The translations under genes and the position numbers were made by a program. From Mytilus edulis (Eukaryota > Mollusca > Bivalvia > Mytilida > Mytilidae), in the NCBI RefSeq assembly GCF_963676685.1, contig NC_092355.1, positions 73,499,176 through 73,563,175 on the forward strand: 64,000 nt of DNA. The letters run 5' to 3'. Positions 36,601 through 49,000 of this stretch are shown here, piece by piece. The notes beneath the pieces are model-generated. The model was not told the origin of the DNA, ran no database searches, and was given only the letters and a program-made list of their open reading frames with translations. The first letter of the stretch is position 1; every line of letters begins with the position of its first letter.

Positions 36601-39600
36601 ACACAGTGGGGAAATATATTAAAAATCTCTTTACAAATTACGGGAAATCTGTTGATTTCTTAACTTGACAACCATTAGTTCGAAGAGTTCAGTTTTTAAC
36701 ATTATATCTTGACACGTAACGAACTCGGAAGCCTTAATAGATAATAGCTAGTAAGATTGTGAAGAGTGAAGCATAAGAAACCGTGAAGGATTTATGATCA
36801 GTTAAAGATATACCATATATTAAGCTGTTACGTCATCATGTTTATTATCAGAGAAAAGTTCGACAACTAACATTTTTTGTACAAGTTATAGGCTCAAGAA
36901 ATATCGTAAATAGGCTTCGGGACCTTTTGTTTTCACCATTAAACTCTTTGCATATCAATGTTTATACGACATCTTTCCTTGTTTCGGCTTGAAAGTACGT
37001 ACAGCAAGAAATTATTAACCGTATTTTAAAATTAGGAGCCACATTACACAATGGGTAACTCTTTATAGATTAACACAACTGAACATGGTGTTAATAGTGT
37101 AACAAAATATTTCAAGTTGAAACAAAAATGTGTCCAAAGTACACGGATGCCCCACTCGCACTATTTTCCATGTTCAATGGACCGTGAAAATGGGTAAAAA
37201 ATATAATAAGCCATTAAATATAGAAAGATCTTATCATAGGGAACATTTGTACTAAGTTTTAAGTTGATTGGACTTTAACTTCATCAAAAACTACCTTGAC
37301 CAAAAACTTTAACCTGAAACTCGCACTTTCATTTTCTATGTTCAGTGGACCGTGAAATAGGGGTCAAAAGTTTAATTTGTCTTTAAAATTAGAAAGATCA
37401 TATCATACCGAACATATGTACTAAGTTTCAAGTTGATTGGACTTCAGCTTCATCAAAAACTACCTTGACCAAAAACTTTAACCTGAAGCGGGACAGACGG
37501 ACGAACGAACGGACAGACGGACGGACGAACGGACGCACAGACCAGAAAACATAATGCCCCTCTACTATCGTAGGTGGGGCATAAAATAATATCACGTTCT
37601 GAAAGATGTTAACAAAACCGAACACGAGCATGTTTATAAAAACTACGTAGAAACAAAAAAATATTTTCAGGTATTTCTATTTTAAAACTTGTTTATGGTC
37701 TGAATTATCTTAGCTAATTGTTTTCATTATAATTGAAAGCATTGCTGTCATTTATGTGCGCAACAGTAGCATATAACATGTATGAACTCATAACAGATAA
37801 TATAATTAAAATGTTGTATTCTAGCCTGACACACTTTTCGTCTACAAAAGACTAGAAAAGTAAAAAAAAAAAGCCAAATAAGTACAACGTTGAATAGCTT
37901 TTGCCAAATACAGCTAAGGTAAACTTTTCCTGAGGTATAAAAGTGTTACTGCTGTTGATCGATGGATAGAAAAACAAATCCAGAATGCAATCTTATACAA
38001 CATGAACAAAAGGAGACACATTAACTGTAAGAAGAAAAAAATCGAAAACAAAAACAGACATCAAAATGCATAGACACGAAATATTGGTTAACAACTGCCG
38101 TATTCCTGACCAGTTACAGGACATTTTACGAAAAACTTGTAGATTCAACCTTGTTGTATGGCTAGCCTAACCACCAGCTTATACATCTTGTATGGCTTTG
38201 ATACGAAATAACGCTAAAAATAACAGCACTGCGTAACAGGTAAACAGTATAAACAATTACAAAAACAAGTACAGAGAAACGCATTAATAAATAATATAAT
38301 ACAAACATCACATGACAGTACATTACATCCTTTAAACAGCAGCATACATTTTTCATAAAATTCTTTCAATAAAACGGAAGTCGTAATTAATTACAAAACT
38401 GAAGGCAAGATGTGTTTCACAGTTGCAAAGTTTTAAAACTTACGGTCTGACGATAATTTCTGGACATGACTTATTCCGAACAGCAGTACCAATATAAGGA
38501 CACGGGTTAGCTGTAATGACAAAGATAGCATGAAATTAATTAAAGTACACATCCTGTAAGAAAAAATATTGTTTATCAGTTGGTTATTAAAAGTTTAGTA
38601 CAATTGGCAGGCACATTCATATATACCGTCCAACAAGTGAAATCTACTAAGAATAAATATTGTTTATCAGTTGGTTATTATGAGTTCAGTACAATTCATA
38701 TAAACCGCCCAACAAGTGAAGTCTACTAAGATTAAGCAAATATTTCGTTAATAGAAAGTTGAAAGATGTTATATTTAAATGTGGTGAGAACTAAATGGGT
38801 GTCGGTAATAAAGGTTATAATATTATTTTTCACAAGACGAATATTAGCTTTTCCTTTGTTTTCGGCTATAATTTATCATTTGTATTAGGGGTTTGCTTTT
38901 CATTTTAATACCCAACTGCTCCATAGTATTGCTAGTTGCAGATGAATAAGTGCATAAAAATAAGTAAACTATACTGAAAATGTAAATAAACTCATCATAG
39001 ATACCAGGACTAAATTTTCTATATACGCCAGACGTGCGTTTCATCTACAAAAGACTCATCAGTGACGCTCGAATCCAAAAAAGTTAAGAAGGCCAAATAA
39101 AATGATCATCCTCGGTTTGTTCTTGGGCATAACCTAATTATTTACTGGTTGTTTTTCAACAATGAAATCAAAACCGACACAGCAGTAGTATTAATTGGAA
39201 TGTACAAAGTCAGGAATTTGACAGTTGTTTGCCATTCGTTTGATGTGTTTGAGTATTTGATTTCAATTTGATACGGGACTTTGCGTTTTTAATTTTCCTT
39301 TGAGTTCGGTAGTTTTTTGTTTTTACTTTTTAAATAAAATTTTCACTTTAACCTTCATTATCAAGTGAAATTTACAACATCAGGAATATGATTGTTGTTT
39401 TCACTCGTTTGATGGGTTTGATCTTTTAAATTTTCAATTTGGTACACAGCTACTAAAGAGGTGTATTGTATTTGAAGCTTTAAGGACGTCCATCGGTAGT
39501 TTTACTGTCGCAAATTGAGTTTACCTGGCGACGCGGAGCGGAGACAGGTAAACGGGTATTTCCGACAGTAAAACTACTGATGGACGTCCGCAAAGCTTCA

Positions 39601-42600
39601 AATACAATACAGTTATCTCTATTATAATGCAAAACAATTTCATAATTAAATTTCAATCATTATTTCAGTGTAAAATCACCATTAAAGAAACTTCCGCGAA
39701 AAGATGTTATCTTCTTTGGTCCCTACACTAAGTGAAGTCATAGGTATGCTTCTGGCGTCAGACATAAACACCGGGCGTTTTCTGGTTTCTGTGTCGCTTC
39801 AGAATGTAATAAAATTTGATAAAAAGAAGATTTTTAGGCGCAACAAGTGAGTTTTTTGTTTATTATTGTAGAAATAACATGACAATACATTCCGCAATTC
39901 AAAATGTCGGCTCCCTTAGTTACAGACAAGGAGATAGAGAATTTTACGCCTGCTGTCATCCAATCAGAACAATTGTTACAAAATAATTGCATTAGAATTT
40001 TGCATAGGTACTATTTCTGTACTAAAAAATTGTAGTACTGGAAATCTACTTATTCAGTACTATTTTGTTACTCTAAAATTATTGTAATATTTAGGTACCT
40101 GTATTTAACAGTTATGCCGTCGGAGCTTAAAATACAATATTGTTATCTCCATTCTAATGAAACTAACAGAAAACAACGTTAAAACATGTATTTAAAATCT
40201 GTCATTTGTCGTCTGCGCTTGCGCGTACGTCCCATAGCATCAATTGTCAATTGATGCCATGTAAGAAAGTGACGTTATCCAATCAAAATGAACGTTACAA
40301 ACGTTGTTGCATTAGAATACTTAATTTGTACTTGAAATTTAGGTACTACAGATTTTTGGTTACTACCGTTACATTTTCAGCATTTTGAAAGTTTTTTCTA
40401 TTTCAAATCTCTTAAAGTTATGATTTTCAAAAATGGAATATTGTTTTATTTCTGTAGCAAAATATTTAGTACAAATCAAGTTCTGCAAAAAATACAACTA
40501 CCTAAATATTACAATAGTTTTAAAGTAAAGAAATAGTATTATAAATATTAAAAGTAAATTTCCAGTACTGCATTTGTTTAGTACAGAAATAGTACCTATG
40601 CGAAAGTAGCTTTGTAAGGGACGTTCCGTATTGAAGTCCTATCATATAATGTTGTCATTTAAATGTTATAGTTAAAATTGCCATAAAAGCGGGAGGTTTG
40701 ACATGTCACAAAACCAGGTTCGAACCCACTATTTTGTTTTATTAAACTGTCTTGTACATGTATCAAGTCAGGAAAATGGCCAATGTTATATTATAGCTCG
40801 TTTCTGTGTGTGTTACATTTTAATGTTGTGTTTCTGTTGTCTCGTACGTCTCCTCTTATATTTGATGTGTTTCCCTCAGTTTTAGTTTGTAACCCGGATT
40901 TGTTTTGTTCTCAATCGATGTATAAATGTCGAACATCGTTATTCTACTGTTACCTTTTTTAAAAAAAATATTTTACTTTTACATCATAGGTGTGAAGAAA
41001 ATTGTTCACATTTACCTTCATTACCACAAATGAGTTTGTGACATGAACAGTCTTCCTCTGAGGGTGTACAATAGCAGTTGTGTTTAGGCGTTGTAACAAA
41101 TTTGTACCCTTGTGAAGGGTCGCATTCACATGTTGTATCATTTATCATACTTCCTTCACGGTGGACGATTTGACCTTCTTCATTACAAAATGACTTTTGA
41201 TACACACACTTATTGTTACCATCAGTTGAAAATGGGAAAGGCTGATATCGTTTGTAACTGCATCCTGCTTTGTTGAAATATGGTTCGAATATAAGTTTGC
41301 TGCCTATAATTGATATAAAAGAAATTAGAAGAGGAATATTTTGTAATGTAAAGCGGTTAATCATTGTAGAAAACTCCCTACTTAATGGTAAATAAAATCA
41401 TCATATGTAGATACTAGGATTGTAATTGTGTAAACTATGTATATTTTATATTCTCTTAAAAAACAACAATAAACACAAATAAGGTGGTTAATCTAAGCAT
41501 CGAACACAGGAGTCAAATGTAGTCCTCTGTCAACGAAAATGAAAAAAACCAAAGAAATGTTTATAAGTATTAATATAAATGCAAGTTATGTAGTTGCATT
41601 GCTCAATACAACAATATTATCAAATCGTTTTAGCACCCTGCAAAAACAATTAGTCGGACAGGGATACATCAGACTCGAGCTTACCAGCCGTAAATACCTT
41701 GTACATTAGTACTTTCCTTATCTGTATATATGAGTATTGGATGAGTACTGACTTTTGATTTAAATACCTACTGTCTTGTTACCTTTCCGGAGCACTTATT
41801 CCTGATGGGGTTGTGTTGTTAAGTTTTTAGTTTCCTATATTGTGTTTTGCGTACTATTGTTAGTGTATTTGTCTTTTCTTTTAACCATGGCAATGTCAGT
41901 TTATTTTCGAGTCATGAGTTTGAATATTCCTGTGGTATCCCTTGCCCTATCTTGGCGACTGCTACAGTTTGAGGTATTAGATCTAAAATACTTAACCCCG
42001 CGACATTTGCATGCGCCTGTCTTCAGTAAAACAGATCGTCATTTGTAACTATACATTGACTATTGACGAGGAATGTGTTTGATACTAGTAATGTGACTTC
42101 TTTGAAATGTTTGATATTATACATATATTGGTAATATGGTAATTGGATTTAGGTTTATTTAGTAATAAAAAAAAAGATGCCCTGTTATCTTTTCCCCCGC
42201 AAAGCAGAGTTTTGTTTATATAAAAGTCCATAACGATAGGAGAGAATATATCATGGGGCAATCAACTATTGATAATTAACAACAGTTATACCTGTGCTGC
42301 TATAATCCAGTCCATCACATGTCTCTCGATACGAATTCTCTGGTGATTGCAACAAACACACATAGCTCTGACCGCAATAAAACTTTCGTGCTCTGAGACG
42401 CCAATGTCCTGGCGCTGGACATTTTAATTCGTATGCAAACGTCACAATAATGACCTGAAATATTAAACGAATTTTGTGATGCCTGGCAGATAATATGAAC
42501 AATGTATCGCACAGCAAATCAAATCTAATGTATTAATTGCCTTTTGTTTTATACTAAAAGATTCACCCTTCGCTAACAACAAATAATTGTGTTTTACCGC

Positions 42601-43285
42601 AGTTCGTATAGTAAAGCGTGATAATATTGTATTATCGTTACATTTTCATAAATATTCATGAGACATGACAAAATTGACGAATAAGGAAGTCGAATTTGTG
42701 GAACGATATATTGGTATTTTCAAGCACTTCACTTTCTAGTCGTCGTTAAACATATCAAACTTTTTTTTATAATTGTTAGTGGCAATTACAGTTGTTTTCT
42801 AATTTTCTTTTTATAAATGTATTCGCTAATTAAAGGTGTGGAAAAAATAAGCGTTTGAAATTCACGATGCACGTAAAATTAGATAAGTTTAACTCGTTGA
42901 ACGAGGCACCTGTCTTGCACGACTGAACGTCAAATAGAAAAGAAAAAATACCCACGTTGAACGTGAAACAAAAACGACAATCAGGTTGCTCGAAAATAAC
43001 ATTGCCAGGCTCTTAAATCAATGGCAACCGTACTACATCTCCTTTTTTAGTATAAAATAAAAATAAAAGTATAAAGTCTTTAGCTGATTAATCTTGATAA
43101 AAGATCGCAAAATCCAGTTCTACGAGGACAAAAACTCGGACTCGACACCATAGAGGTGTTTACATACATAACAAAACCCGGAGAAAAGTACTTATACCAA
43201 AGAACAGAAAAATGGTTATTAGTATTTAAAAAATAAACTTAAATGTACTTACTTGGAGAAACCATGGCAAGAATACAGTTTTCAT
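33687..43285 (-). CDS. Membrane receptor-like protein: Cys-rich TNFR-like ectodomain, TM, C-terminal CARD
   Basis: Seven coding exons, 43285-43253, 42454-42292, 41303-41016, 38510-38444, 36376-36306, 35428-35351, 33979-33687, join in phase (0,1,1,2,1,1) to 330 residues. Exon 43313-43253 follows an acceptor, so a 5' UTR exon is upstream. Residues 1-18 are a signal peptide (MKTVFLPWFLQVIIVTFA). Residues 23-165 are Cys-rich; the block CECDPSQGYKFV ... CYCTPSEEDCSC resembles TNFR-type Cys repeats. A short stalk follows, a TM helix at about 214-233 (IYFTVALLIVFTIVLPL), and a cytoplasmic tail whose helical pattern (FEWIVDRLSIIKKLNML, LLETLLDGGEDKYDQFLKAL, YKELAIRI) fits a CARD. The likely role is a receptor that recruits CARD adaptors in immune or death signalling. 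Death-domain identity cannot be excluded. An AATAAA overlaps the stop codon. Confidence 0.72.
34640..34905 (+). repeat. Mussel interspersed repeat, family E
   Basis: 'cgtcactggcgagtcttatg', 'gacgaaacgcgcgtctgg' and 'acataattataagcctcg', a module I know from mussel sequences; a reversed fragment is at 39015-39110. It lies in the intron 35350-33980. Confidence 0.65.
35465..35660 (-). repeat. Family A repeat
   Basis: Reverse complement of the family A core ('gaaatgattgcaaatgagaa', 'aactataggtcaccatacgg'), next to the TM exon. Confidence 0.65.
36040..36180 (+). repeat. Interspersed repeat, family F
   Basis: 'accatggcgttgtcagttta' and 'agtttgaatgtcctttcgat' recur at 41880-41950 and, more diverged, at 55190-55255. 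Confidence 0.5.
37130..37590 (-). repeat. Bivalve interspersed repeat, family G
   Basis: 'gtacacggatgcc', 'accttgaccaaaaacttta', a run of ACGGACG/ACGAACG and 'cagaccagaaaacataatgc'. An internal ~180-bp segment is present twice (37150-37320 and 37320-37480). Second copy at 55985-56245. Confidence 0.65.
39015..39110 (-). repeat. Family E repeat fragment
   Basis: 'cgccagacgtgcgtttcatc' and 'aaaagactcatcagtgacgc' are the reverse of the 34810 module. Confidence 0.6.
39205..39320 (+). repeat. Family D repeat
   Basis: 'gggactttgcgtttttaatt' and 'ttgagttcggtagttttttg' reverse-match 33325-33400. Confidence 0.5.
39464..39622. repeat. Long nested hairpin
   Basis: Arms TGTATTTGAAGCTTTAAGGA... and, reversed, TGTATTTGAAGCTTTGCGGA..., pairing over about 50 bases through 'gtccatc(g/a)gtagttttactgtcg'; the loop itself holds GTTTACCTG ... 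CAGGTAAAC around GC-rich 'gcgacgcggagcgg'. Confidence 0.75.
40003..40607. mobile_element. Foldback element with ~115-bp arms
   Basis: 40008-40112 ('gcataggtactatttctgta', 'gtactggaaat', 'attgtaatatttaggta') is the reverse complement of 40488-40602 with few changes. The loop has 'aatacaatattgttatctcc', which matches the segment after the hairpin at 39600, so the two structures may be parts of one foldback family. Confidence 0.6.
40627..40955 (+). repeat. Family C fragment
   Basis: 'ttgacatgtcacaaaaccag' to 'ttattctactgttacctttt' is a diverged copy of the right third of the 27203-28745 repeat. Confidence 0.55.
41770..42050 (+). repeat. Family F repeat
   Basis: 'aaccatggcaatgtcagttt' and 'tatcccttgcc', in the intron between the exons at 42292 and 41303. 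Confidence 0.4.
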
Positions 43286-43313
43286 TACACAGAGGTTCTA
43301 GATTCACTACAAT
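43253..43313 (-). other. First coding exon with 5' UTR of the TNFR-like/CARD gene
   Basis: Acceptor 'tttttttggcag' at 43314 and donor CCAA|GTAAGT show that transcription starts further upstream. A candidate first exon ends at 54254 (strong donor AACAAA|GTAAGTAT). Confidence 0.6.
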
Positions 43314-44439
43314 CTGCCAAAAAAATAAAATCGAAAAATGTTAGTGCACGTTTTGATGTATTTCTCCATGTGCTAAATTACATCGGTGTTCTTGTTTTGC
43401 TTTTGTTTTACTGAAATATGTCCTTGTTATTTAATAATTCATATTAAGTTTAAATTAATTTCCTTCTCATACATTGCACATATATACCAACATCAACATC
43501 ACAGATACCACGTCGGACGCAAATTAAAATTGCAAACACTAAAATTAATTTCTGCAACAGATTACAAAATGGATGTTATTCTTTGACGATTATACTTTAA
43601 ACACTATTAAAACGAATCTAAAAAAATACACATCCAGACGTATATCAAGTTTAGAGTCCACATTTTTCTAAACATTGCGGAGGATATTATGCAAAACTCT
43701 AACGATACCAAAGTTTTTATCATTTTGATTCATTATTATTGATTTTTAAACCTGAACAATTTATCGTCTGTTAATGAATTAGCATGTTTAAAGAAATAAG
43801 TTATAAATTAGTTCTAACTACAACTTTACTTTATAACAAGGATGTACATATTTGAAAGCAGTTAAAATAATATGTGGTTTGTAGACGAAATTAATACCTC
43901 TCAAATGCTAAACAAAGAATTATCTTTGTATCTATACACAGCCTTGAATAACACTTCTGTTTAGTGTTTTATTTGCTGTTTTTTCATCTCTTATTTTTGT
44001 CGATAATAACTAAATGATTATATTCAGCATTAAACACTATATCGGCAAGGCCCGTGGCCTTTTTACTTTTCAAGTTTCTGTTTTAAAGCTAAGAATTACA
44101 AATTATAACCATAATGAGCCTTTTAACGTAGCTGTTTATCTTCTGCTACGTCTGCATGTGTGAAAAATGTATATTAATGTTCTTTCAATAATATGTCAAC
44201 AGTATTACACTGTAACAACTATTCTTTTATCGAAAATAGTATGACAACACACATCTGGAACTGTGACAATAAAGAAGGATCACGTAAAAATACACATCTG
44301 CTTTAATCAAATGTCCTTTGTAAGAGGTATATATTTAGAAAACACACACATTTAATTTGTACTAGATAACACTCAGCAATATTACTGAAGGAATTGTCAA
44401 CACTGTTGATCAGTGGAAAAGATCAACCCAGACAACATG

Positions 44440-44790
44440 AGTATGTTGGCCCAACATTGGCGCAACGTATATCATTGCATTGGCCCATCGTTGTATTTTA
44501 ACGTTGGCCCAACGTATAAGTGCAAAGTGGGCCTACGTTGGTCCAACATGATGGCTTAATGTTGGCCCAACGTTGTACGGTTATATGCGATACATAGAGC
44601 CAACGTTGGCCCATTGTATGAAAAACGTAATCCATGTTGGCACAACGTTGGTCCAACGTAGAAATATCTTTTCTTATGTTGACACTACGTTGGTCCAACG
44701 TAGATATGTCTTATTTCTGTGTTGGCACTATGTTGGTCCAAGGTAGATATTTCTCATTTTTATGTTGGCAATACGTTGGGCCATTGCATC
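44440..44790. repeat. CCAACGTTGG cluster, left
   Basis: About twelve palindromic words such as GTTGGCCCAACGT and TTGGTCCAACGTAG, spaced by 20-40 bases. Confidence 0.8.
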
Positions 44791-45024
44791 AACCAAATCA
44801 CAATGGATGCTGCATGTGGAGCTGGATATGATAAATATACCGGAGCACATGTTATTTGATCTTTTTTTGTGTTCCAAACTGCCAAGGTTTAAGGTAGAAA
44901 TTCTGTTTTTGTGTATTACCCATTGTTACTGTCCTTGGGTTTTTTTCATGAATTTTGCCTCTTTAATTTTATTTATTGTGTGACACTAAGGTATTTCTTT
45001 GGCAATGTTTGGTGGATCGACCAG

Positions 45025-45095
45025 ATAAACTCTGTGTCATTTGGTCTCTTGTAAAGAGTTGTCTCGTTAGAAATCATACCACATCTTCTTTTTTC
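45025..45095 (+). repeat. Family A repeat tail
   Basis: 'gtgtcatttggtctcttgta' and 'agttgtctcgttagaaatca'. Confidence 0.5.
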
Positions 45096-45273
45096 ATATC
45101 AATTTCATCTATTTCTTTAACTGCACATATGACGTCTGACTTATGGTAAGTCGCTCAAACATATATTTTTTTAAGAGATGTAATTTTAGTTGTATTGGTT
45201 CCAGATCCAGATCGAAAATTAAATAATTCAGAAGATGATTTTTTATTTATTTTAAATTTGATATCATTGGTCG

Positions 45274-46990
45274 TCAGTGACCACGAGTATTGTCCTCCTC
45301 AATTTGAACTTCAACAGTGTCATTATTATTTATGTTATTCTTTCTTTCCCTTCTCTTTGTCCTGCCTACTTCTCTGTCAAGGCTAAACCGCAGCCAATAT
45401 TTAGCTGCATCCTCTAGCTCCTTATCTGAATTCTCTTTACAGCAGTGAGCTACGTTTTTTTCTAACCGACTCTGTAATAAAGTTATAAGTAAATTTGAAC
45501 CGTGTGTTTGCCTAATGCATGCGTGCGTAATCTCCCTACTAGATATGTTATATAAATTTAATGTATATTCTAAATATTTTAAACACTATTTAATACAAAA
45601 TAATATCTTAAAAATAACCAATCTTTTTTTATTTTTTTTTAATATTGGTAATTTGTCTAATGGTCAGAAGTACTAGTTGAAATAAATACAAAGTCAAATC
45701 TAAATACACTAGCATTAACGGTAGTATTAAACATGTTATGCATATATATATCTGTGAAATTCGAATCCGGTGTAGCATATAAAGGATGGCTATTATGTTA
45801 ACTTACTTTCTTATAGTTATTCATTCTGGGCTATCAAATGGTAGAATGCATTTTTCCTCATCTCCATTCCCATGCATTTTCTAGCTAGGATGTTGTCAAT
45901 AATTCTTATTATTCCTAGTTCTCTTTTTCCCCTTTTGCACTCTGATTTAGTACTGTACGTAGTACTCAAACACCTGACATAAAAATTTATATTAGAATGT
46001 AAAATTGTATATTAAAAAGAAAAGCTATTTCAAGTAATTCAGACAATAATTTAGTCTTTTTCTTTTATAAATATCCGTCTGTGTGGTATAGTCTTTTTTT
46101 AACGCCCCCCCCTATTTTTTATATTTAAAGCGTCAGCTTTTTGTGACTGATATTTACTCCTACAAATTATTCAAATATTGGTTTTGTTTTGCAAAAGTGT
46201 TACCGAGGACAAAAAATAAATTCAGCCGAGTCCGTATAATTATATACAAATTACAACATATTCTTGTAATGAATTTAGATAAGATTTTTTAATAAGATTA
46301 AAAAATAAATACTCTATTTGATATCTAAAACACTGTTACACATGCAAGTGTGTATATGATCAGGTTTCACAAATATATCGTATATGTTTGCATGCTGTTT
46401 AGACACACAATAAAACTAACAAATTAATTTATATTTCAATGAATTCGAAGTAGAAATCATTATGCCACATTTCTGAAATATTACGGAATAATCCATCATA
46501 AGACAGATTTTTTCTATTAACTTCAGTAATGGTCATAAATGTTATCGTTATAGATTTTTAGAAAAAAAACTATTAAAATATTGGTAATTTACAATTTGTT
46601 TGAAGATACTAATGTTCAGTGGCAAATATTTCATTATGATTAATAGGATTGAAATGGTTTAAAATCTAGCAAATAATTCGCCCGCATCGTACAAACTTCA
46701 AGATCAACATTATAAAATGATAGAAATTAATACATGTATATGTTTTAATTTTTAACAACATCCCTCAGATTACAAAATTAATATTGTTTTTGTCATTCTT
46801 ACTCGTATATATATATCAGATTTTTTTAAAGTTACAACTTACATGTTACTTTCTTTCTCTTTCAACCTCAGATGATATGATTTTCTCTATTGTTTTCTTC
46901 GTTCCATGTTTTACTGCTTTGTTACACATACACAACAGGAAATAACCACAAAAGTGACCATCCCATTACATTCAGATTTCTTATAAACTT
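45274..46990 (-). CDS. Small basic protein encoded inside the CCCAG element
   Basis: Exons: about 46990-46843 (donor ACAT|GTAAGT), 45973-45807 (acceptor tgtcag, donor GAAA|GTAAGT), 45471-45274 (acceptor tattacag, stop TGA). The ATG at 45824 gives six codons, then 65 more in the last exon: 71 residues, starting MNNYKKSRLEKNVAHCC. It has an acidic helical part (KELEDAAKYWLRFSLDRE), a nuclear-signal-like GRTKRRERKNN and an acidic end. An AATAAA lies at ~45245 on this strand. Exon 2 also has a second open frame (44 codons, GKRELGIIRIIDNILARKC) that ends 15 bases before the donor, and exon 1 has MCNKAVKHGTKKTIEK; these may be upstream ORFs or parts of another isoform. The family is not recognised. 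Its place inside an inverted-repeat element suggests an element-borne DNA-binding protein. Confidence 0.45.
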
Positions 46991-47280
46991 AATAACCATA
47001 GCAACTATCTTTGAAATTTGTCGAACATATGGTCAACCTTATCAGAATGTGCTTGATTAACAGACTGGCTGTATCAAATATCACTCTGCATATAATTGCT
47101 AAATTATTATGTTTCACAAAGTTTAATGAATAAAGTTATTATAAATAATGATTGCAAAAAAATTAAACTTTTAACCAGGCAATTTATGTTTACGGTATAC
47201 TTTTTTTTAATTCAGTAATGACATGAATGATATTCCAGTAAAAAATGTACCTGGCTTATATAAAGATTATAATATATGAT

Positions 47281-47760
47281 CAACGTTGGCCCAGCATTGG
47301 CCCAACATAGAATTGTAAATGTAATTTCAGTTAATAAACACTTATATATAACGGTATAACATTAACTTTTCATAAAGCCTGCAGCAATCGAAATTATCCG
47401 CCTCCCAAGAGAAATAAAGTGTAAAATATTTCATAATCAATTTTTATCAACAAAATTTCATATCGGCCCTATGTCGCTCCTAACATAATGCCATCATTTG
47501 CCCGATTATTTATAACCAGCATGAGATAATATTATGAATTTACAACAAGATACCAACGTTGGGCCAAAGTTGTGCAGCCATCACCAATGTGCGACCAACA
47601 TACCGACAATTTGCCAACGTTGGGCCACTGTTGTGCAGCCAACATAAACTTGCGAACAACGGACCGACAATTTGCCAACGTTGGGCCAATGTTGTGCAGC
47701 CAACACCAACGGTCGACCAACGGGCCGACAAATTGCCAACGTTGGCCCACTGTTAGTCTG
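47281..47760. repeat. CCAACGTTGG cluster, right
   Basis: Two words at 47281-47308, then a ~68-bp unit repeated about three times from 47550 ('gccaacgttgggccactgtt', 'gtgcagccaac', 'cgaccaac'). Confidence 0.8.
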
Positions 47761-47943
47761 TTGACTGGGAAGAACTGATTTATTAATGATAATTATTTCT
47801 ATATTTGTTCATTGACATAACTGACATATAGCAATACACTTAACACTTACACTTTTCCTTAACTTATACAGTCAATTCTTGAGTGCTTGATTTTAATATT
47901 AGTTGCACAAAAATTGAATAAAATAAAATAGCAACTATTTTAC

Positions 47944-49000
47944 GTGAACAAATGGTTAGAATATCAACACTTACTCTTCCAATCAGTACGAAATAGTTTT
48001 CTTCAAAGCATAAACACGTATGCTCATCGGTGTGTGTTTGTCAACAATTTCCATGTGTATCTAAACCAGTTCACGCCAGGTAAACACACCTTTAAAAAAC
48101 AAATATTGAGTAAATTATCGTTCCTTGCCTTCAAGTCCATTCAGAATATTAAAAATTTCATCGCATTACTGGCAAAACATTCTACTATTCATTAAATGTC
48201 CTTTAATATCACACTACTACAAGCCTTGTTATCTCATTATCTTTCATGTAATGATAATTGAAACCCATTGTATATAAACCTTTGTATTTTATTTGAACCG
48301 TAGTTATTAAATGATAGAATAGACTATTCAGATAACGACGGGGCTATACAGATAGTTCAATGACTGTTTAGAGTTGTTAGAATACATTGATATTGATATC
48401 GAATGTCAATTTCGTTTTCAAATTATCTAGAGAATATTCTTTATTTCTGTAAGCGTTTTAAAATTTACGAATATGTATCTAATTCAAAAACTTAACAAAG
48501 ATAATATGCCTATCAATGTTTATGCCATATGCGCTTTTATATCTGCATCAGCTTCATCGATAGCGCTCGAATCAAAACAGTATGAAATGCAAATACGGAA
48601 TTGAAGCGCATGACAACAACACAATAACACGGACAAGTTGTGCTTAATACCACCAACACAATTCATGATTCGGGATAGAAAGCCAGTGTTTTGAATGATT
48701 CAATATTTTATTTTGTCATGACAAGGTATTGCTGTTTTTCTGTAAGTTATTGGTGCTTCTTAAGAATATTAGTTCATTTACAGAAACTTTACAGAATCTG
48801 GTATGGTTTCCAAGAAGAGATCAGGGTATAGCAGCGATGAACTTCCCCAAAACCATTACTTGTGCAGAACAGGAATACGTGCTCAGAACCAATATTAGTT
48901 TTGCACAGACATTGCTGTACCCCTGTTTACCTATAATGTCTGTTTTGTTCATCCATCGTTGTACATGTAATGAAATTTGATGCGACTGTCATACAAGTGA
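47944..49000. other. No gene seen
   Basis: An open stretch at 47944-48195 (plus) has no start context or splice sites worth trusting. The rest is AT-rich intronic or intergenic DNA. Confidence 0.35.

Larger units (their letters stand above)
44427..47769. mobile_element. 3.34-kb element with CCCAG termini and CCAACGTTGG clusters
   Basis: Left end CCCAGACAACATGAG; right end, reverse complemented, CCCAGTCAACAGACT: 10 of the first 11 bases pair. Just inside, 44440-44790 and 47545-47760 (with a small block at 47281-47310) hold many copies of GTTGGCCCAACGTTGG-type words. In between is a small spliced gene (45274-46990) on the minus strand. Flanking bases show no clear target duplication beyond AA. 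Confidence 0.6.

Noticed and set aside
44498-44831. Open frames with WSNVD / QRW repeats
   Set aside because: Same cause: translated palindromic repeats.
44440-47760. CRISPR-like spaced repeats
   Set aside because: The words are short palindromes with irregular spacing in a eukaryotic genome and sit at the ends of an inverted-repeat element.
47532-47778. Overlapping open frames rich in GQRW/VGPL
   Set aside because: They are translations of the CCAACGTTGG repeat units on both strands, with no start or splice context.
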